Assembly (NCBI GenBank): GCA_938042245.1
Contig: CALIRO010000018.1
Span: 1 to 64,000 of the forward strand
Direction: 5' to 3'
Length of the DNA: 64,000 nucleotides
Source: an uncultured Thermoguttaceae bacterium
GTDB lineage: Bacteria; Planctomycetota; Planctomycetia; Pirellulales; Thermoguttaceae
The notes under the pieces were generated by a model. That model searched no databases, was not told the origin of the DNA, and was given only the letters and a program-made list of their open reading frames with translations. The stretch's first letter is position 1; every line of letters begins with the position of its first letter. Both the position numbers and the translations under genes were made by a program. Of this stretch, positions 9,085 through 18,228 are shown one piece after another.

Positions 9085-10902
9085 TTACCGGGTGGTTGAG
9101 GCAAAAGGGCGGAGCGACGCGAGGATTTCTTGCTGTTCGGTTGGGGTGAACTTTTCGGCAACGATGCGCTTTGCTTCTTGAAATACATCTTCTGGCTGAA
9201 GGTGCCAAAACCGAACTACTGCCTGTCGAGTGTCTGGGGTGCTTTCGGAAGCGGTAACCAGCAATCGTCTATCCTCGCTAAGACTCATGAGGCGCACCCT
9301 GCGCGAATGGCTGCGTAAAATCAGCGGCTTTTCATTAGGATCGGAGGCAGTAAGGTCCCAGATCCGGAGCGTTCCATCGGCGCTGCCGCTAAGCAGGCGA
9401 TGGCCGTCCGGTGTAAAGGCCAAGCAATGGATAGGACGTTCGTGTCCTTTAAGCAGGCGCGGCGATGGGGCCGGATTGGGTGCCTGGAGGTCCCATAGGC
9501 GGATGACGCCGTCGGCACTGCCGGCAGCGAGCCAGCGGGACCCGGCGTCGATAGCTAAGGCTTCGACCGAGTCGGCAGGCCCCGGAAGCAGCATCGATCC
9601 GTTGGCCGCTTCAGGAGCTTGTAAGTCCCAGAGTCGAACGGTTCCGTCGGTGCTGGCCGATACGAGCCATCGGCTATTGGGACTGATGGCTACTCGGACA
9701 ACGGCTTTTTCATGGCCGGTTAGAATCCGCTGTTCTGCAGCCGGGTATTTGGCCTGAAGGTGATAAAGCCGAATGGTTCGATCTTCTCCGGCGGTCACAG
9801 CCCACCGCAGGTCAGCCGAGAAGGCTACCGAGCGGATGGGTAGTTCATGACCTCGCAGGAGGACGGATCGAGAGCCGGGCGGCTGGGCGTGTAAGTCCCA
9901 TAGATAAGCCGGGTATTCCTTCTGGAAGGGGCTGCCAGCAGCCGTCAGAAGCCATCGGCCATCCGCACTCAAGGCAGCAGTGCGGATGGGCCCTTGAGCA
10001 GTGCCGATCCGCAGCGGCGATCGGGAAGGCCCGCTGGTATCCAGATCCCATAGGAGTAGCTGGCCATCGTGACCTGCTGTAATGAACCGGCTTGGGTCCG
10101 GAGTGAACAAAATATGATAAACTGTTCCTGTATGAGTCCGAAGCAGTCCGGTCAAGGTGGGCTGCTTCCCCTGCATATTCCACACCCGAACGGTTCCGTC
10201 TTCGCTCGCAGTGATCAGCCACCGGCCATCTCGGCTCAGGGCCAACGCAGAAATTTCCGGAGGTTGGCCTTCCAACCGACCTTGCCCCATCTGAGCCAAC
10301 GCATCTTGAAGAGTCTGTTCTAAGCCCAGTTCGGGTTGGATCCCTTGGTCCAAGAAAATGCGGACTGCTTCCGTGGCCAGAAGGAGACTCCGATGAGGCT
10401 CAACAAAGACCCAATCTTGCGCCTGACGGGCTAACTGCCAAGCCCGGGCGATCTGAAGTTCCTGCTGGAGATGGGCGTTTTGGCTCTGGAGGTTCTGGCA
10501 ACGAGTGTTCAACTGCTCCATCTCTTGATGGGCTTGGTGGTATTGGCGCTGGGCTTGGTGGGCGGCAGTTTCCATTTCCCGAAGTCGCTGGGTTTGATGG
10601 GCGAGCTGCTGCTTTTGGTCTTCGAGGAGCTGCTCCGAGCGGGCGATCTGTTGCTGAGCGGACAGAAGATCCGTGCGGAGTTGCCCGATGGTGCGAGCTG
10701 ACTGGACCCACCCCCATATGCTGATCCCCCAGATCCCAACAAGGCCCAAGATGGAAACTGCTAAAGTAGCAGCTAGCAGGGGACGTTTACGGCACCAGCG
10801 GAGCAGACGCTGCACAGGCCCAAGCTGCGGTGGCGCCTGGGGCGGCCCGGAAAGCCATCGTTCCCAAAATTCCCACTCCAAATCCCGCTCGGTTGGGGAC
10901 AT
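9085..10902 (-). CDS. Membrane-anchored WD40 repeat protein with coiled coil
   Basis: 605 residues. A short N-terminal cytosolic stretch ends in a basic juxtamembrane segment (LLRWCRKRPLLAA), one membrane helix follows (about residues 42-64), then a Gln-rich coiled coil (about 65-160). After that come WD40 blades with repeated SADGTLRIWDL-type strands to residue ~575. The juxtamembrane sequence is the type seen between the kinase domain and WD40 propeller of many planctomycete serine/threonine kinases, but no kinase domain is present. It may be a free-standing scaffold or the remnant of such a fusion. ATG 10902 has a GGGGGG-containing ribosome site 4-9 bases upstream; the longer in-frame extension lacks support. 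It converges with the GH127 gene. Confidence 0.8.
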   Translation of the reverse strand: MSPTERDLEWEFWERWLSGPPQAPPQLGPVQRLLRWCRKRPLLAATLAVSILGLVGIWGISIWGWVQSARTIGQLRTDLLSAQQQIARSEQLLEDQKQQLAHQTQRLREMETAAHQAQRQYHQAHQEMEQLNTRCQNLQSQNAHLQQELQIARAWQLARQAQDWVFVEPHRSLLLATEAVRIFLDQGIQPELGLEQTLQDALAQMGQGRLEGQPPEISALALSRDGRWLITASEDGTVRVWNMQGKQPTLTGLLRTHTGTVYHILFTPDPSRFITAGHDGQLLLWDLDTSGPSRSPLRIGTAQGPIRTAALSADGRWLLTAAGSPFQKEYPAYLWDLHAQPPGSRSVLLRGHELPIRSVAFSADLRWAVTAGEDRTIRLYHLQAKYPAAEQRILTGHEKAVVRVAISPNSRWLVSASTDGTVRLWDLQAPEAANGSMLLPGPADSVEALAIDAGSRWLAAGSADGVIRLWDLQAPNPAPSPRLLKGHERPIHCLAFTPDGHRLLSGSADGTLRIWDLTASDPNEKPLILRSHSRRVRLMSLSEDRRLLVTASESTPDTRQAVVRFWHLQPEDVFQEAKRIVAEKFTPTEQQEILASLRPFASTTR

Positions 10903-11487
10903 AATACCCCCCTTACACCGCAACCTCTCTTCTAAACCCGAATCGGAAAACGAACTCCCATTGACTCCCCAGCCTCCCCGTAGCCGTAGCAGGAAGCCCT
11001 CCTGGCGGTTGGCTCCTTGTGCTACACATGGAACGGAAAAAGAACAGAAAGAACTGGTTGTACTTTTTATGGTGTGGCAGAGTTCCTTACCAGCTAAAAG
11101 TCCGTTAGCAACCAATGCGTTCCATATCCTGATCAGCCCTCTAAACCCAATTCCCCTCCGCCGAGGCGGGAGCAAGGGACCATCCGCCCGGGACAATCCT
11201 TATATCCCCTTCTGCAGGGAATCTCCTTTCTTTTAATTCGACTCCTTCCTCCTTTACCATCCACCAAACACGTTTCTCCCCTACAAACCATACATCCGAT
11301 AAACTTTCAGCAACTATGAGGTTCCCTTGCTTTATTCTGGAGAAACCCAGTTCATGCATTGGGCAACAACTCTCCTGGGTATAGCCGATCTTCCGCCATC
11401 GTTTCCAGCCACGACTTTTGCGGACTTCTCCCTGAAGGAACCAAATTGGTATAAAATTGGTAAGAGTCTAGGAAAGAGGGTAAAAAC
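10903..11487. other. 585-base divergent intergenic region
   Basis: Lies between the WD40 gene (leftward) and the protease gene (rightward). No gene, RNA or clear repeat was seen. The sequence is AT-richer than the flanks. A TATAAA box near 11451 precedes the protease start, but no good -35 element at standard spacing was found. Confidence 0.4.
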
Positions 11488-12780
11488 GTGCCAGGCTGGC
11501 TTTCAAAGGTAGTCGATCAAATACCAAATAGGGTGGAAAAGATGGAGAGAGTTCCTTTGAGCCAACATCCGATCTGGGAGGTTGGAAGGTGTGCGTGCCA
11601 ACCTTTCGGGAAGTTTCCCGTCTGGGGGCGGAGAGAAGGGAAAATTTGCATATTCTTGACTGGTCTGGTGTGGCTGTATCTGGGTTCGCCCCTCTGGAGT
11701 CAGAGCAGTTGGGTGGACGTCTGGGCCCCGGCGGAGTCGCTGACCGCTCAACAACAAGAGGAGCTGTATAAGCAACTTCAGAAGCAAGCGGAGTATTGGG
11801 AGCGGCAAGCCGCGGTGGTCAAAACGGTGGTAAAACTGGTTCGGCCCACGGTGGTCCATATTGAGGCCGAGCCGGGCATCCCTACTTCGCCTCCGCGTCC
11901 GGGCGCCCAACGGGTTGAAGAAGCTGGCTCTGGCGTCATCGTCCAAATTCAAGGGAAATTTTATGTATTGACTAATCGTCATGTGATCAAAGGTTCTGGT
12001 ATCGGGGGGATTAAAATCTCTCTGGCTGACGGACGTCGCATCTTTCCTACCCGCATGTGGGATGATCCGGAAAGCGATGTGGCTGTCTTGGCGGTGGATG
12101 CGCCTGGCCTAGTAGCAGCCCGGCTGGGCAAAAGCAAAGAGGTGGAAATTGGCGACTTTGTCTTGGCGGTGGGTAGCCCCTTCGGACTGAGCCATTCGGT
12201 TACCTTTGGCATCATTAGCGCCAAAGGACGCCGGGATCTGGAACTAGGACATGCCGAGGTAGTCTTTCAAGACTTCTTGCAGACGGATGCCGCTATCAAT
12301 CCGGGTAATAGTGGCGGACCGTTGATTAATCTGCGCGGGGAGGTCATCGGCATCAACACGGCCATTGCAAGCAATTCCGGCGGCAACGAAGGCATCGGCT
12401 TTGCCATCCCGATCGACATGTTTATGTTTGTAGCGAGCCAACTGATTCAAAAGGGCAAAGTGGAACGGGCCTTTTTAGGGGTGCATTTGGATTCCCGGTT
12501 TGGCCCGGCTATGGCAGCAGAAGTGGGTTTGCCCAGGCCGATAGGGGCCCGAGTGTCTGGAGTAACCGCTCAGTCCCCAGCGGCTGCCGCCGGAGTGCAA
12601 ATTGGCGATATTATCCTCCAGTTTGATGGCCAACTGGTGGAAGATGCCGGGCATTTGATCAACCTGGTGGCTACCACTCCGGTGGGTAAAAAAGTCCCCC
12701 TGGTGCTTTTCCGAGACCGGAAAACCCTCACCTTGGAGGTTATGCTGGCTAATAGGGCCCAGTTCCTCTCTGCCCAATAG
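11488..12780 (+). CDS. HtrA/DegP-type serine protease with one PDZ domain
   Basis: 430 residues. An N-terminal hydrophobic segment (ICIFLTGLVWLYLGSPLW, about residues 53-70) acts as signal or anchor, followed by a Gln/Glu-rich helical stretch. The trypsin-like protease domain carries the full catalytic triad: His165 in NRHVIKG, Asp197 in ESDVAVL and Ser275 in GNSGGPL. One C-terminal PDZ domain follows (about 325-420, with AAAAGVQIGDIILQFDG). Family members degrade or refold misfolded envelope proteins. GTG 11488 is chosen because AGAGGG lies 7 bases upstream. Only one PDZ is present, as in DegS-type rather than DegP-type enzymes. The gene stands alone; the thioredoxin-like gene downstream is 320 bases away and may be functionally related in envelope quality control. 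Confidence 0.9.
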   Translation: MPGWLSKVVDQIPNRVEKMERVPLSQHPIWEVGRCACQPFGKFPVWGRREGKICIFLTGLVWLYLGSPLWSQSSWVDVWAPAESLTAQQQEELYKQLQKQAEYWERQAAVVKTVVKLVRPTVVHIEAEPGIPTSPPRPGAQRVEEAGSGVIVQIQGKFYVLTNRHVIKGSGIGGIKISLADGRRIFPTRMWDDPESDVAVLAVDAPGLVAARLGKSKEVEIGDFVLAVGSPFGLSHSVTFGIISAKGRRDLELGHAEVVFQDFLQTDAAINPGNSGGPLINLRGEVIGINTAIASNSGGNEGIGFAIPIDMFMFVASQLIQKGKVERAFLGVHLDSRFGPAMAAEVGLPRPIGARVSGVTAQSPAAAAGVQIGDIILQFDGQLVEDAGHLINLVATTPVGKKVPLVLFRDRKTLTLEVMLANRAQFLSAQ

Positions 12781-13101
12781 GTTTCGCTCTAGAAGGGGGA
12801 GAGGTGTTTGGGCATTGTTTTGGTGAACATTTATTCTTAAACCCTCCCAGCTACTCTGCAAGATCGGTTGGATACCTCCCCAATCGTGTTATCTCAAATG
12901 CTACCATCGAGGGGTTCTTGCCTCCAGTAAAAGCGGATTTTCTGGAAAAATTGGAATTCCAGGCAAAATCCACCCATTTTAACAGCATCTTCTGTGCCCG
13001 CCTTACCGATGAACTTATAGCGGAGGTCTTTTCGTCCGGAACCCAATAGCTCTTTTTTCTCGGCAACGGCAAAACTCTTTCAAAGTCGGGGCTTTCATAA
13101 G
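12781..13101. other. 320-base spacer without a gene
   Basis: Between the protease and thioredoxin-like genes. No gene, strong hairpin or repeat copy was recognised. A short run at about 12941-12995 is A- and T-rich and non-coding in style. Confidence 0.4.
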
Positions 13102-14577
13102 ATGAGACAGAAGGTTGGAGTTCTTCTTTTAGGGGGGGTTATTCCCCATCTTTTTGGGTATATGTCCAGTGCCCAAGATGGAGTGCGTTGGGAAGCGGTT
13201 TCTCTACAAGTGGCCCAACAACGGGCTGCCCAAACCCGGCGATTGGTCTTGGTGCATTTTTGGTCCCCCAATTGTGGGCCTTGTCAGAAAATGGAGCGGT
13301 TGGTCTTTAGCCGACCCGATGTGGCTGCGGCCATCGAAACCTATTATGTGCCGGTAAAAATTAATGCGGATCAATTTCCGTACACCGCCCGGCAATTCGG
13401 AATTACTGCATTGCCCACGGATTTGATACTCAGCCCCAATGGACAAGTGATTCGGCGGTTTCAGGGGGCAGTACCGGCAGAACAGTACATCGCCCAACTT
13501 CACCAGGTGGCTATGCAGATGCAGCTGGCCGGCGCGGGACCTGCTGGGTGGACAGGTGGGGGGCTTCCATCTTCAGGCGGCCAGAACACTCTACCGGCAC
13601 AATCTCCCAGTTCTGGGGGTGCTCCTCTAGGGATTGTCTCAGCCCCAGCTTCAGGACCCAACAGCCTAGGTGTTTCTCCAAATCCCCCCGGATGGCAGCC
13701 ATCCTGGAACCAAGCTGCTGGGCCTATAGATCAATCCGGAACTCCTTCTTCTCCTGGGGGATGGCAATATCCCACGCCAAGCGAGCCTGCTGTTGGAAGG
13801 GATAGAGAAGTTAGACCGGAGGGCCCTGCAACTTCCTTTCCAACCTCTCCTGCTCCTTCTATTGGGGGGGTAGGTCTTGGGAACCCAGTATCCGGCTGGC
13901 CAGAACATCCAGTCCCACCTTTAGCAGAGCGAAGCATGGTTCCGGTTTCCAATGGGCAAACTGCCGGGGTAGCTTCTTCAGTGGGGAAACCCAGCGTTCC
14001 TGGCGGACCCTCTTCTGGTAATGAGGCTGTAACCCAGCAGAGGGGAATTTCTGCGAACTTGCCGATGAGATCCGAGTTGGTTCGACCGGAAAATGGGCCG
14101 CCTTTCTTAGAGCGGAAAGGCCAAGCGGCTGGGAGCCAACCCATGCAGGAAGGCCTTCCGGCAGGCTCAGGGGAGTCTGTGGGTGGATGGCCGCCGGGGC
14201 TGCCTCCGCTGGGTTTAGAGGGGTATTGTCCGGTAGAACTGGTTGAAAAACGCCGGTGGGTTTTAGGTACCCATCCCTGGGGGGTTATTCATGAAGGCCG
14301 AACCTATATGTGCGCCGGCCCAGAAGAACAGAAAAAGTTCCTAGCCGATCCTCAGCGGTATGCACCTGTGTTGTCTGGCAACGATGTAGTCTGGGCGGTA
14401 GAGCACGGCCAGCAAGTACCTGGCCGCCGGGAATATGGCGTGTTTTATCGGGGCCGGATCTATCTATTTGCGGAACCGGGTACCCTGGATGCCTTTCGTA
14501 AAAATCCTCGTCGGTACCTCGAAGCCATTTCTGGTATCTCTTCAAGCCCCGGCTCTGAGACGGCCTCTCGACGGTAA
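13102..14577 (+). CDS. Exported thioredoxin-fold protein with two C-terminal YHS-like modules
   Basis: 491 residues. An uncharged N-terminal signal (LLLGGVIPHLFGYMSSAQ) precedes a thioredoxin domain with the active site CGPC (Cys58, Cys61) and cis-proline region ALPTDLIL. A long Pro/Gly/Ser-rich linker of about 230 residues (about 145-370) follows. The last ~110 residues contain two similar units, each with a WVL/VVWAVEHG strand, a YxGRxYLFA-type strand and a closing F..NPxRYLE helix. These resemble YHS metal-binding modules, although the canonical YHS cysteine is seen only in the first (EGYCPVELV). A disulfide or metal-handling role in the envelope is inferred. The ribosome site is weak (ATAAG next to ATG). 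Confidence 0.75.
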   Translation: MRQKVGVLLLGGVIPHLFGYMSSAQDGVRWEAVSLQVAQQRAAQTRRLVLVHFWSPNCGPCQKMERLVFSRPDVAAAIETYYVPVKINADQFPYTARQFGITALPTDLILSPNGQVIRRFQGAVPAEQYIAQLHQVAMQMQLAGAGPAGWTGGGLPSSGGQNTLPAQSPSSGGAPLGIVSAPASGPNSLGVSPNPPGWQPSWNQAAGPIDQSGTPSSPGGWQYPTPSEPAVGRDREVRPEGPATSFPTSPAPSIGGVGLGNPVSGWPEHPVPPLAERSMVPVSNGQTAGVASSVGKPSVPGGPSSGNEAVTQQRGISANLPMRSELVRPENGPPFLERKGQAAGSQPMQEGLPAGSGESVGGWPPGLPPLGLEGYCPVELVEKRRWVLGTHPWGVIHEGRTYMCAGPEEQKKFLADPQRYAPVLSGNDVVWAVEHGQQVPGRREYGVFYRGRIYLFAEPGTLDAFRKNPRRYLEAISGISSSPGSETASRR

Positions 14578-14783
14578 AGAAAATCCTCCCAGAGTTTCTG
14601 GAGGTGAAATACGGAGGGGGCGGGTTACCTAGCCTGAGGGGTGGCTATCCCCCCTGAAGTTCTCATCGGTTAGATAGGCTCAGAAAAGGGCGGTGGGGCC
14701 GGACTGTTTAGCCTCTCACGGGGACCAAGCATCTTCCGGTGGTGTACCCGAGGGATTGTTTCCCCCAGAAGAATAGAGTTAGA

Positions 14784-15446
14784 TTATTTGCCTTCGAGTA
14801 ATCGGCTCAGTCGGACGACCTGACAGCGCACTGCTTCTAGGCTGGGATTCAGTTTCAAAGCTCGCCGGAAGCTTTCTAAAGCCGACCGAGGATTATTCAG
14901 CCGGAGGTAGGCATGCCCCATCCCGGTAGCGGCGGCAAAGTGATACGGATTCAGTTCCAGGGTTTGGTAGCAATCCTCGATGGCGCCGGGATAATCTTCC
15001 ATGCCGAAGCGGGCAATAGCCCGTTGATTCCAAGCCTCAGCCAACCAGGGGGCTTCGGTAATCAATTGGCTGGCCCGGTGGGCAGCTTCCTGATACCGGC
15101 GGGCCTGATTGAGCCGCACAATCACCGCTAATAGCTCCTGTTGTTTTGGGGTGCCTGCCCGGCGCCAGACAGAGCGGATACCGTTTTCTGCCAGCATCCG
15201 GACGGTGCGATCGTCGTCATGTAAAGCCCGGCCCATGGTAGCATTGACCTCATAATCGCCCAAAAAACCCAACGCCAGCACAGCCGCCCGCCGGATCTCC
15301 CGCACCGGATGTTTCGCCAATCGCTGAAGAGTCCCTTGGGTATAATACTGTTGAACATTCCGGATAAATTGGGCAGCATCTTGCTCAGCTAAATAGGTGT
15401 GGTAAAACGAAGCCAAAATCGGTAATCGGACACCTGGAGTGCTCAC
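14784..15446 (-). CDS. HEAT- and TPR-repeat protein
   Basis: 220 residues when started at GTG 15446. Residues ~35-110 contain HEAT-like helices (REIRRAAVLALGFLGDYEV), and ~115-215 carry TPR units (AWNQRAIARFGMEDYPGAIEDCYQTLELNP). It is a protein-interaction scaffold of unknown partner. The start was chosen because GGAGGAG sits 6 bases upstream of GTG 15446. The frame stays open for 67 more codons to a TTG at 15647 and further, but that extension runs into an R2 repeat copy (15561-15733), which encodes its hydrophobic, signal-like residues. The long form is therefore rejected. It converges with the thioredoxin-like gene across about 200 bases. Confidence 0.75.
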   Translation of the reverse strand: MSTPGVRLPILASFYHTYLAEQDAAQFIRNVQQYYTQGTLQRLAKHPVREIRRAAVLALGFLGDYEVNATMGRALHDDDRTVRMLAENGIRSVWRRAGTPKQQELLAVIVRLNQARRYQEAAHRASQLITEAPWLAEAWNQRAIARFGMEDYPGAIEDCYQTLELNPYHFAAATGMGHAYLRLNNPRSALESFRRALKLNPSLEAVRCQVVRLSRLLEGK

Positions 15447-15560
15447 AGGATGCTCCTCCGCAGTAGGTCCGGCGCAAGCTTTGGAACCGGGCTTTGACGG
15501 GAATGCGGAAAATTCCTCCCACTCAGAAGGGTTCCCAACACCCTTCACTAAGGCCTTCCC

Positions 15561-15733
15561 TAACAGTTCAGCCAAATGAAAAGCTAGCTGGTTGATCCGA
15601 AGAAACCTTTTGCATGTTCCGGCCGCGCAACCGGCAGTCCAGAACAAATAAACCAGAACACATAAACTAGCCCAAAAAACTGGGCCCCTCCTTTGGCAGG
15701 AATGCCTTGGCGGAGCATTCGGCTGAACTGTTA
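15561..15733 (-). repeat. R2 element copy a (MITE-like, 173 bp)
   Basis: Ends are near-perfect inverted repeats: TAACAGTTCAGCCAAATG at 15561-15578 and CATTCGGCTGAACTGTTA at 15716-15733 (17 of 18 match). Reversed, its interior matches copies near 43.2 and 49.2 kb, sharing GTTTATTTGTTCTGGA and the stretch GGATCAACCAG. It contains a short internal duplication (GTTTATGTGTTCTG then GTTTATTTGTTCTG). No clean target duplication was seen. It sits upstream of the HEAT/TPR gene and supplies that gene's false upstream frame. Confidence 0.8.
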
Positions 15734-16056
15734 CGGCCTTGCTACTTTCGATTGTACCCAGAAATTTCCTTTTTTGCTACGGGAAACTTTGAGTAATCCG
15801 GCAGGATGGAGAAATAAAGCCAGTTTTTGAGCAAATCGGCTCCAGGCTGGGCTATCGCTTTCCACCCGAATCGCCAAAAGCCACAATAAAAAGAAGACCA
15901 ATAAAAAGAAGAAGACTCAGGCATGGGAATAGATTGAAGGAGTCCGGGCGGGAGGAGCAACCCCCGGAAGACCAACAAAAGCAAGGGCTTTCCGGAGGAA
16001 CGGCAATTCGGCAGGCAGGGGGGCTGCCTAAGGCAGTTTTGGGGAAAGACAGTCGC
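15734..16056. other. Divergent spacer, no gene
   Basis: Lies between repeat copy R2-a and the start of the secretin-like gene. An in-frame extension of the downstream gene to 15934 exists, but it is hydrophilic and would bury the signal peptide, so it is taken as non-coding. Nothing else was recognised. Confidence 0.4.
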
Positions 16057-17367
16057 ATGAGCTGGAGAATCCTTTTCGTGGCGGGGCTGGTGGGGATGGG
16101 CTGGCTGGAAGGCTTGGTGGGTTTTGGAGCGCCGCTGGGGCCAGACCAACGGCATGGGGCAGCTCCGCCAAATTGGCTTACCCAACCGACCCTAGCTCCT
16201 GCCCAACTCGCTGAGCGAAGCTCTGCAGAGGCAGTGGAGTGGCTGGTTGGGGAGGCGGCCTGTCGGCGTCTGAAAGAATCGGTTGGTCCGGCTGGCATGG
16301 TATGGAAACAGACGCCGCTTCGAGAGGCTTTGGAACATCTGGCGCAGAGCAGCAGGATTGCTTTTCTATTGGATCGGCGGGTGGATCCCGGGCAACTGCT
16401 AGAGGTAGAGGTAGAAAATTGTTCTTTGTTGGAGGCGTTTGCCGCTATTGCTCGAGATCGGGCGCTGGGAGTTTGTTTGGTAGGGCCGGTGGTGTATATA
16501 GGACCCCCAAGGGCTGCTGAACAATTAAACACCTTAATTGTGATGGCGGAGGAGCATGTTCAAAGTTTCCCTCCAGAGCTCCAAAGACGCTTTTTTGAGC
16601 CGAGGGTGTTGGCCTGGCCGGATTTGGCTACTCCCCGGGAAATTGTGACGGAGTTGGCAAGATCGGCGGGGCTGGAGGTGGCAGGAATGGATCGGCTTCC
16701 GCATGATCTTTGGGCGAGGGCTTCGTTACCGCCGCTTTCGCTGGTGCGCCGATTGTGTTTGGTCTTGCAGCAGTTCGATTTGACGTTTCAGGTGCAGCCG
16801 ACCGGCCGACAAATCGCTCTCGTCCCGCTTCCCCCGCAGATCGCTTTGGTGCGGAGTTATGTTGCGGGAGCAGATCCTCAGCGTCGGCTTCAACAGATCC
16901 GGCAGGCAGCCCCGGATGCGGAAATCCGCCTCAGTGGCCAAAAAATCTGGGTCCGAGGCCGGCTGGAAGACCATCATCGGATTGTGCGCCTGCTGGAACC
17001 GGCCCAAAACGGTTCGGATTCTTTTTGGGAGCTGCAAAGCCTTTTGGATGCTCCGCCCAAAGCGGCAGGGAAAGCGGCCAAACCGTTGTCCTCTTCTAGC
17101 CGGCCCACGCCGATCGAGCAGATCCGCATTGAGAGTCTTCAGATTCGCAACAGACCGCTTCGTGAGGTATTGGAGGTGTTGGGCCAACGGCTGGGACTGG
17201 AATTCCGGATTCCGCCGGAAGTCCTGCAGAAGGCCGGAGTGAGCCTGGAGCGGCATATTTCGCTGGAAGTGGAGCAGGCCACCGTGGACCAACTGTTGGA
17301 AAAGATTTTTCAGCCGTTGGGCCTACGGGTTCATCGTCGGCAACGGGTGGTAGAAGTTGGCCCTTAA
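16057..17367 (+). CDS. Exported protein with secretin/STN-like domains
   Basis: 436 residues. An N-terminal hydrophobic segment after one Arg (MSWRILFVAGLVGMGWLEGL) acts as signal or anchor. Two segments have the beta-alpha-beta pattern of secretin N-terminal short (STN) domains: about residues 65-135 (TPLREALEHLAQSSRIAFLLD) and ~345-435 (RPLREVLEVLGQRLGLEFRI). In both, a mini-receptor-like fold starts with P-L-R-E-x-L-x-x-L. The repetition of this signature at both ends suggests an internal duplication. Similar domains occur in TonB-dependent receptors and secretins, and planctomycetes encode many stand-alone versions of unknown role. ATG 16057 is preferred over the upstream in-frame ATG 15934, whose 41-residue extension is hydrophilic. 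Confidence 0.6.
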   Translation: MSWRILFVAGLVGMGWLEGLVGFGAPLGPDQRHGAAPPNWLTQPTLAPAQLAERSSAEAVEWLVGEAACRRLKESVGPAGMVWKQTPLREALEHLAQSSRIAFLLDRRVDPGQLLEVEVENCSLLEAFAAIARDRALGVCLVGPVVYIGPPRAAEQLNTLIVMAEEHVQSFPPELQRRFFEPRVLAWPDLATPREIVTELARSAGLEVAGMDRLPHDLWARASLPPLSLVRRLCLVLQQFDLTFQVQPTGRQIALVPLPPQIALVRSYVAGADPQRRLQQIRQAAPDAEIRLSGQKIWVRGRLEDHHRIVRLLEPAQNGSDSFWELQSLLDAPPKAAGKAAKPLSSSSRPTPIEQIRIESLQIRNRPLREVLEVLGQRLGLEFRIPPEVLQKAGVSLERHISLEVEQATVDQLLEKIFQPLGLRVHRRQRVVEVGP

Positions 17368-17422
17368 CGAGTTGATGAACATTTGGAGAATCTCTCCTCC
17401 TTGGCTCCTGAGAAAATAGCAA

Positions 17423-17440
17423 GGCGGCCGAAAGGCCGCC
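17423..17440. terminator. GAAA-loop hairpin between convergent genes
   Basis: GGCGGCC at 17423-17429 pairs perfectly with GGCCGCC at 17434-17440 around a GAAA tetraloop. It lies between the 3' ends of the secretin-like gene and cheY. There is no long T tract on the + side; on the - side a short TTTT follows. It is probably a transcription end or mRNA-stabilising hairpin for one or both genes. Confidence 0.5.
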
Positions 17441-17666
17441 CTAGGTACACGCCGCTTCTTCTTTCCATCGACGCCTGCCCCTGATGGGATCTGGTTGCTG
17501 CCGGCGCCTGGTGCTTCTGCTTGCAGAAGGCAAAAATACCGCCATTGGGATCGCTCTTTATCCTTTGGCGAGGCCGCTTGGCGGTGAACCAATAAAGCCA
17601 GCCAAAGGCCGCCGGATACTAATCTAATGTATTTTATGGCTAGACTTTCACGGCCTGGGGATGAGA

Positions 17667-18026
17667 TTAGCAACCGTGTTTTTCTAGCTTTTCTCGAAGC
17701 ACGTCTGCGGTAAACGGTTTTACTAGATAGTCGGATACCCCCGCCTGAATGGCCTGGAGGACCCTTCCTTTTTCCGCCTCCGTGGTAACCATGATGATGG
17801 GCACCTTTGGGTCTTGGGCCCGGATGGCCTGGACGACTTCTAGGCCGGTTTTGCCAGGCATGTTCCAATCCGTTAACACCAGGTTAAACTCGCCCGGTTT
17901 AAATAAGGCGATGGCTTCATTGCCGTCGGCCGCTTCTACCGCATCGGTAACCCCGACGGCCTGAAGAGAACGTAAAATGATCTTGCGCATAGTACTAGAA
18001 TCGTCGGCCACAAGCACTTTCGTCAT
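17667..18026 (-). CDS. cheY: CheY-like single-domain response regulator
   Basis: 119 residues, a lone receiver domain of the usual CheY length. The acidic pair is at VLVADDSSTMRK, the phospho-acceptor Asp lies in NLVLTDWNMPG (about residue 53), the Thr switch in IIMVTTEAEKG and the conserved Lys in DYLVKPF. The start MTKVLVADDS closely resembles chemotaxis CheY proteins. It transmits signal from CheA to its target (flagellar switch or other output). It is encoded divergently from cheW-R-A-C-D, 695 bases from cheW, with an R2 element between. CheC encoded nearby is the likely phosphatase acting on it. No output domain is present. Confidence 0.9.
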   Translation of the reverse strand: MTKVLVADDSSTMRKIILRSLQAVGVTDAVEAADGNEAIALFKPGEFNLVLTDWNMPGKTGLEVVQAIRAQDPKVPIIMVTTEAEKGRVLQAIQAGVSDYLVKPFTADVLREKLEKHGC

Positions 18027-18228
18027 AGCAGACCCTTTCCGACAAGAACACCAAAGACGTTTCCGTCACCGAATCGAGAAAAGACGTTTGGAAAAGAGAC
18101 TCTAAAAGCCGTCAAGAAAACTTAGAATATGGCCGGGGCCAAGGCAAATGCTTCGGAATCCCTCTGAAGAGGATTTTTCCGAGGGTGTACTGGCTGCTAG
18201 GGGGTGCCCCCCAAGCAGGGGGGAAGCA
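18027..18228. other. Upstream spacer of cheY
   Basis: No gene seen. It contains a short G-rich/C-rich palindrome at about 18198-18223 (GGGGGTGCCCCCC). The cheY promoter should lie here, but no clear -35/-10 pair was identified. Confidence 0.3.

Noticed and set aside
15447-15680. Upstream in-frame extension of the HEAT/TPR gene with lipoprotein-like signal
   Set aside because: It is encoded mostly by an R2 repeat copy, has no canonical start after the AGGAGG, and a GTG with ideal ribosome site lies inside.
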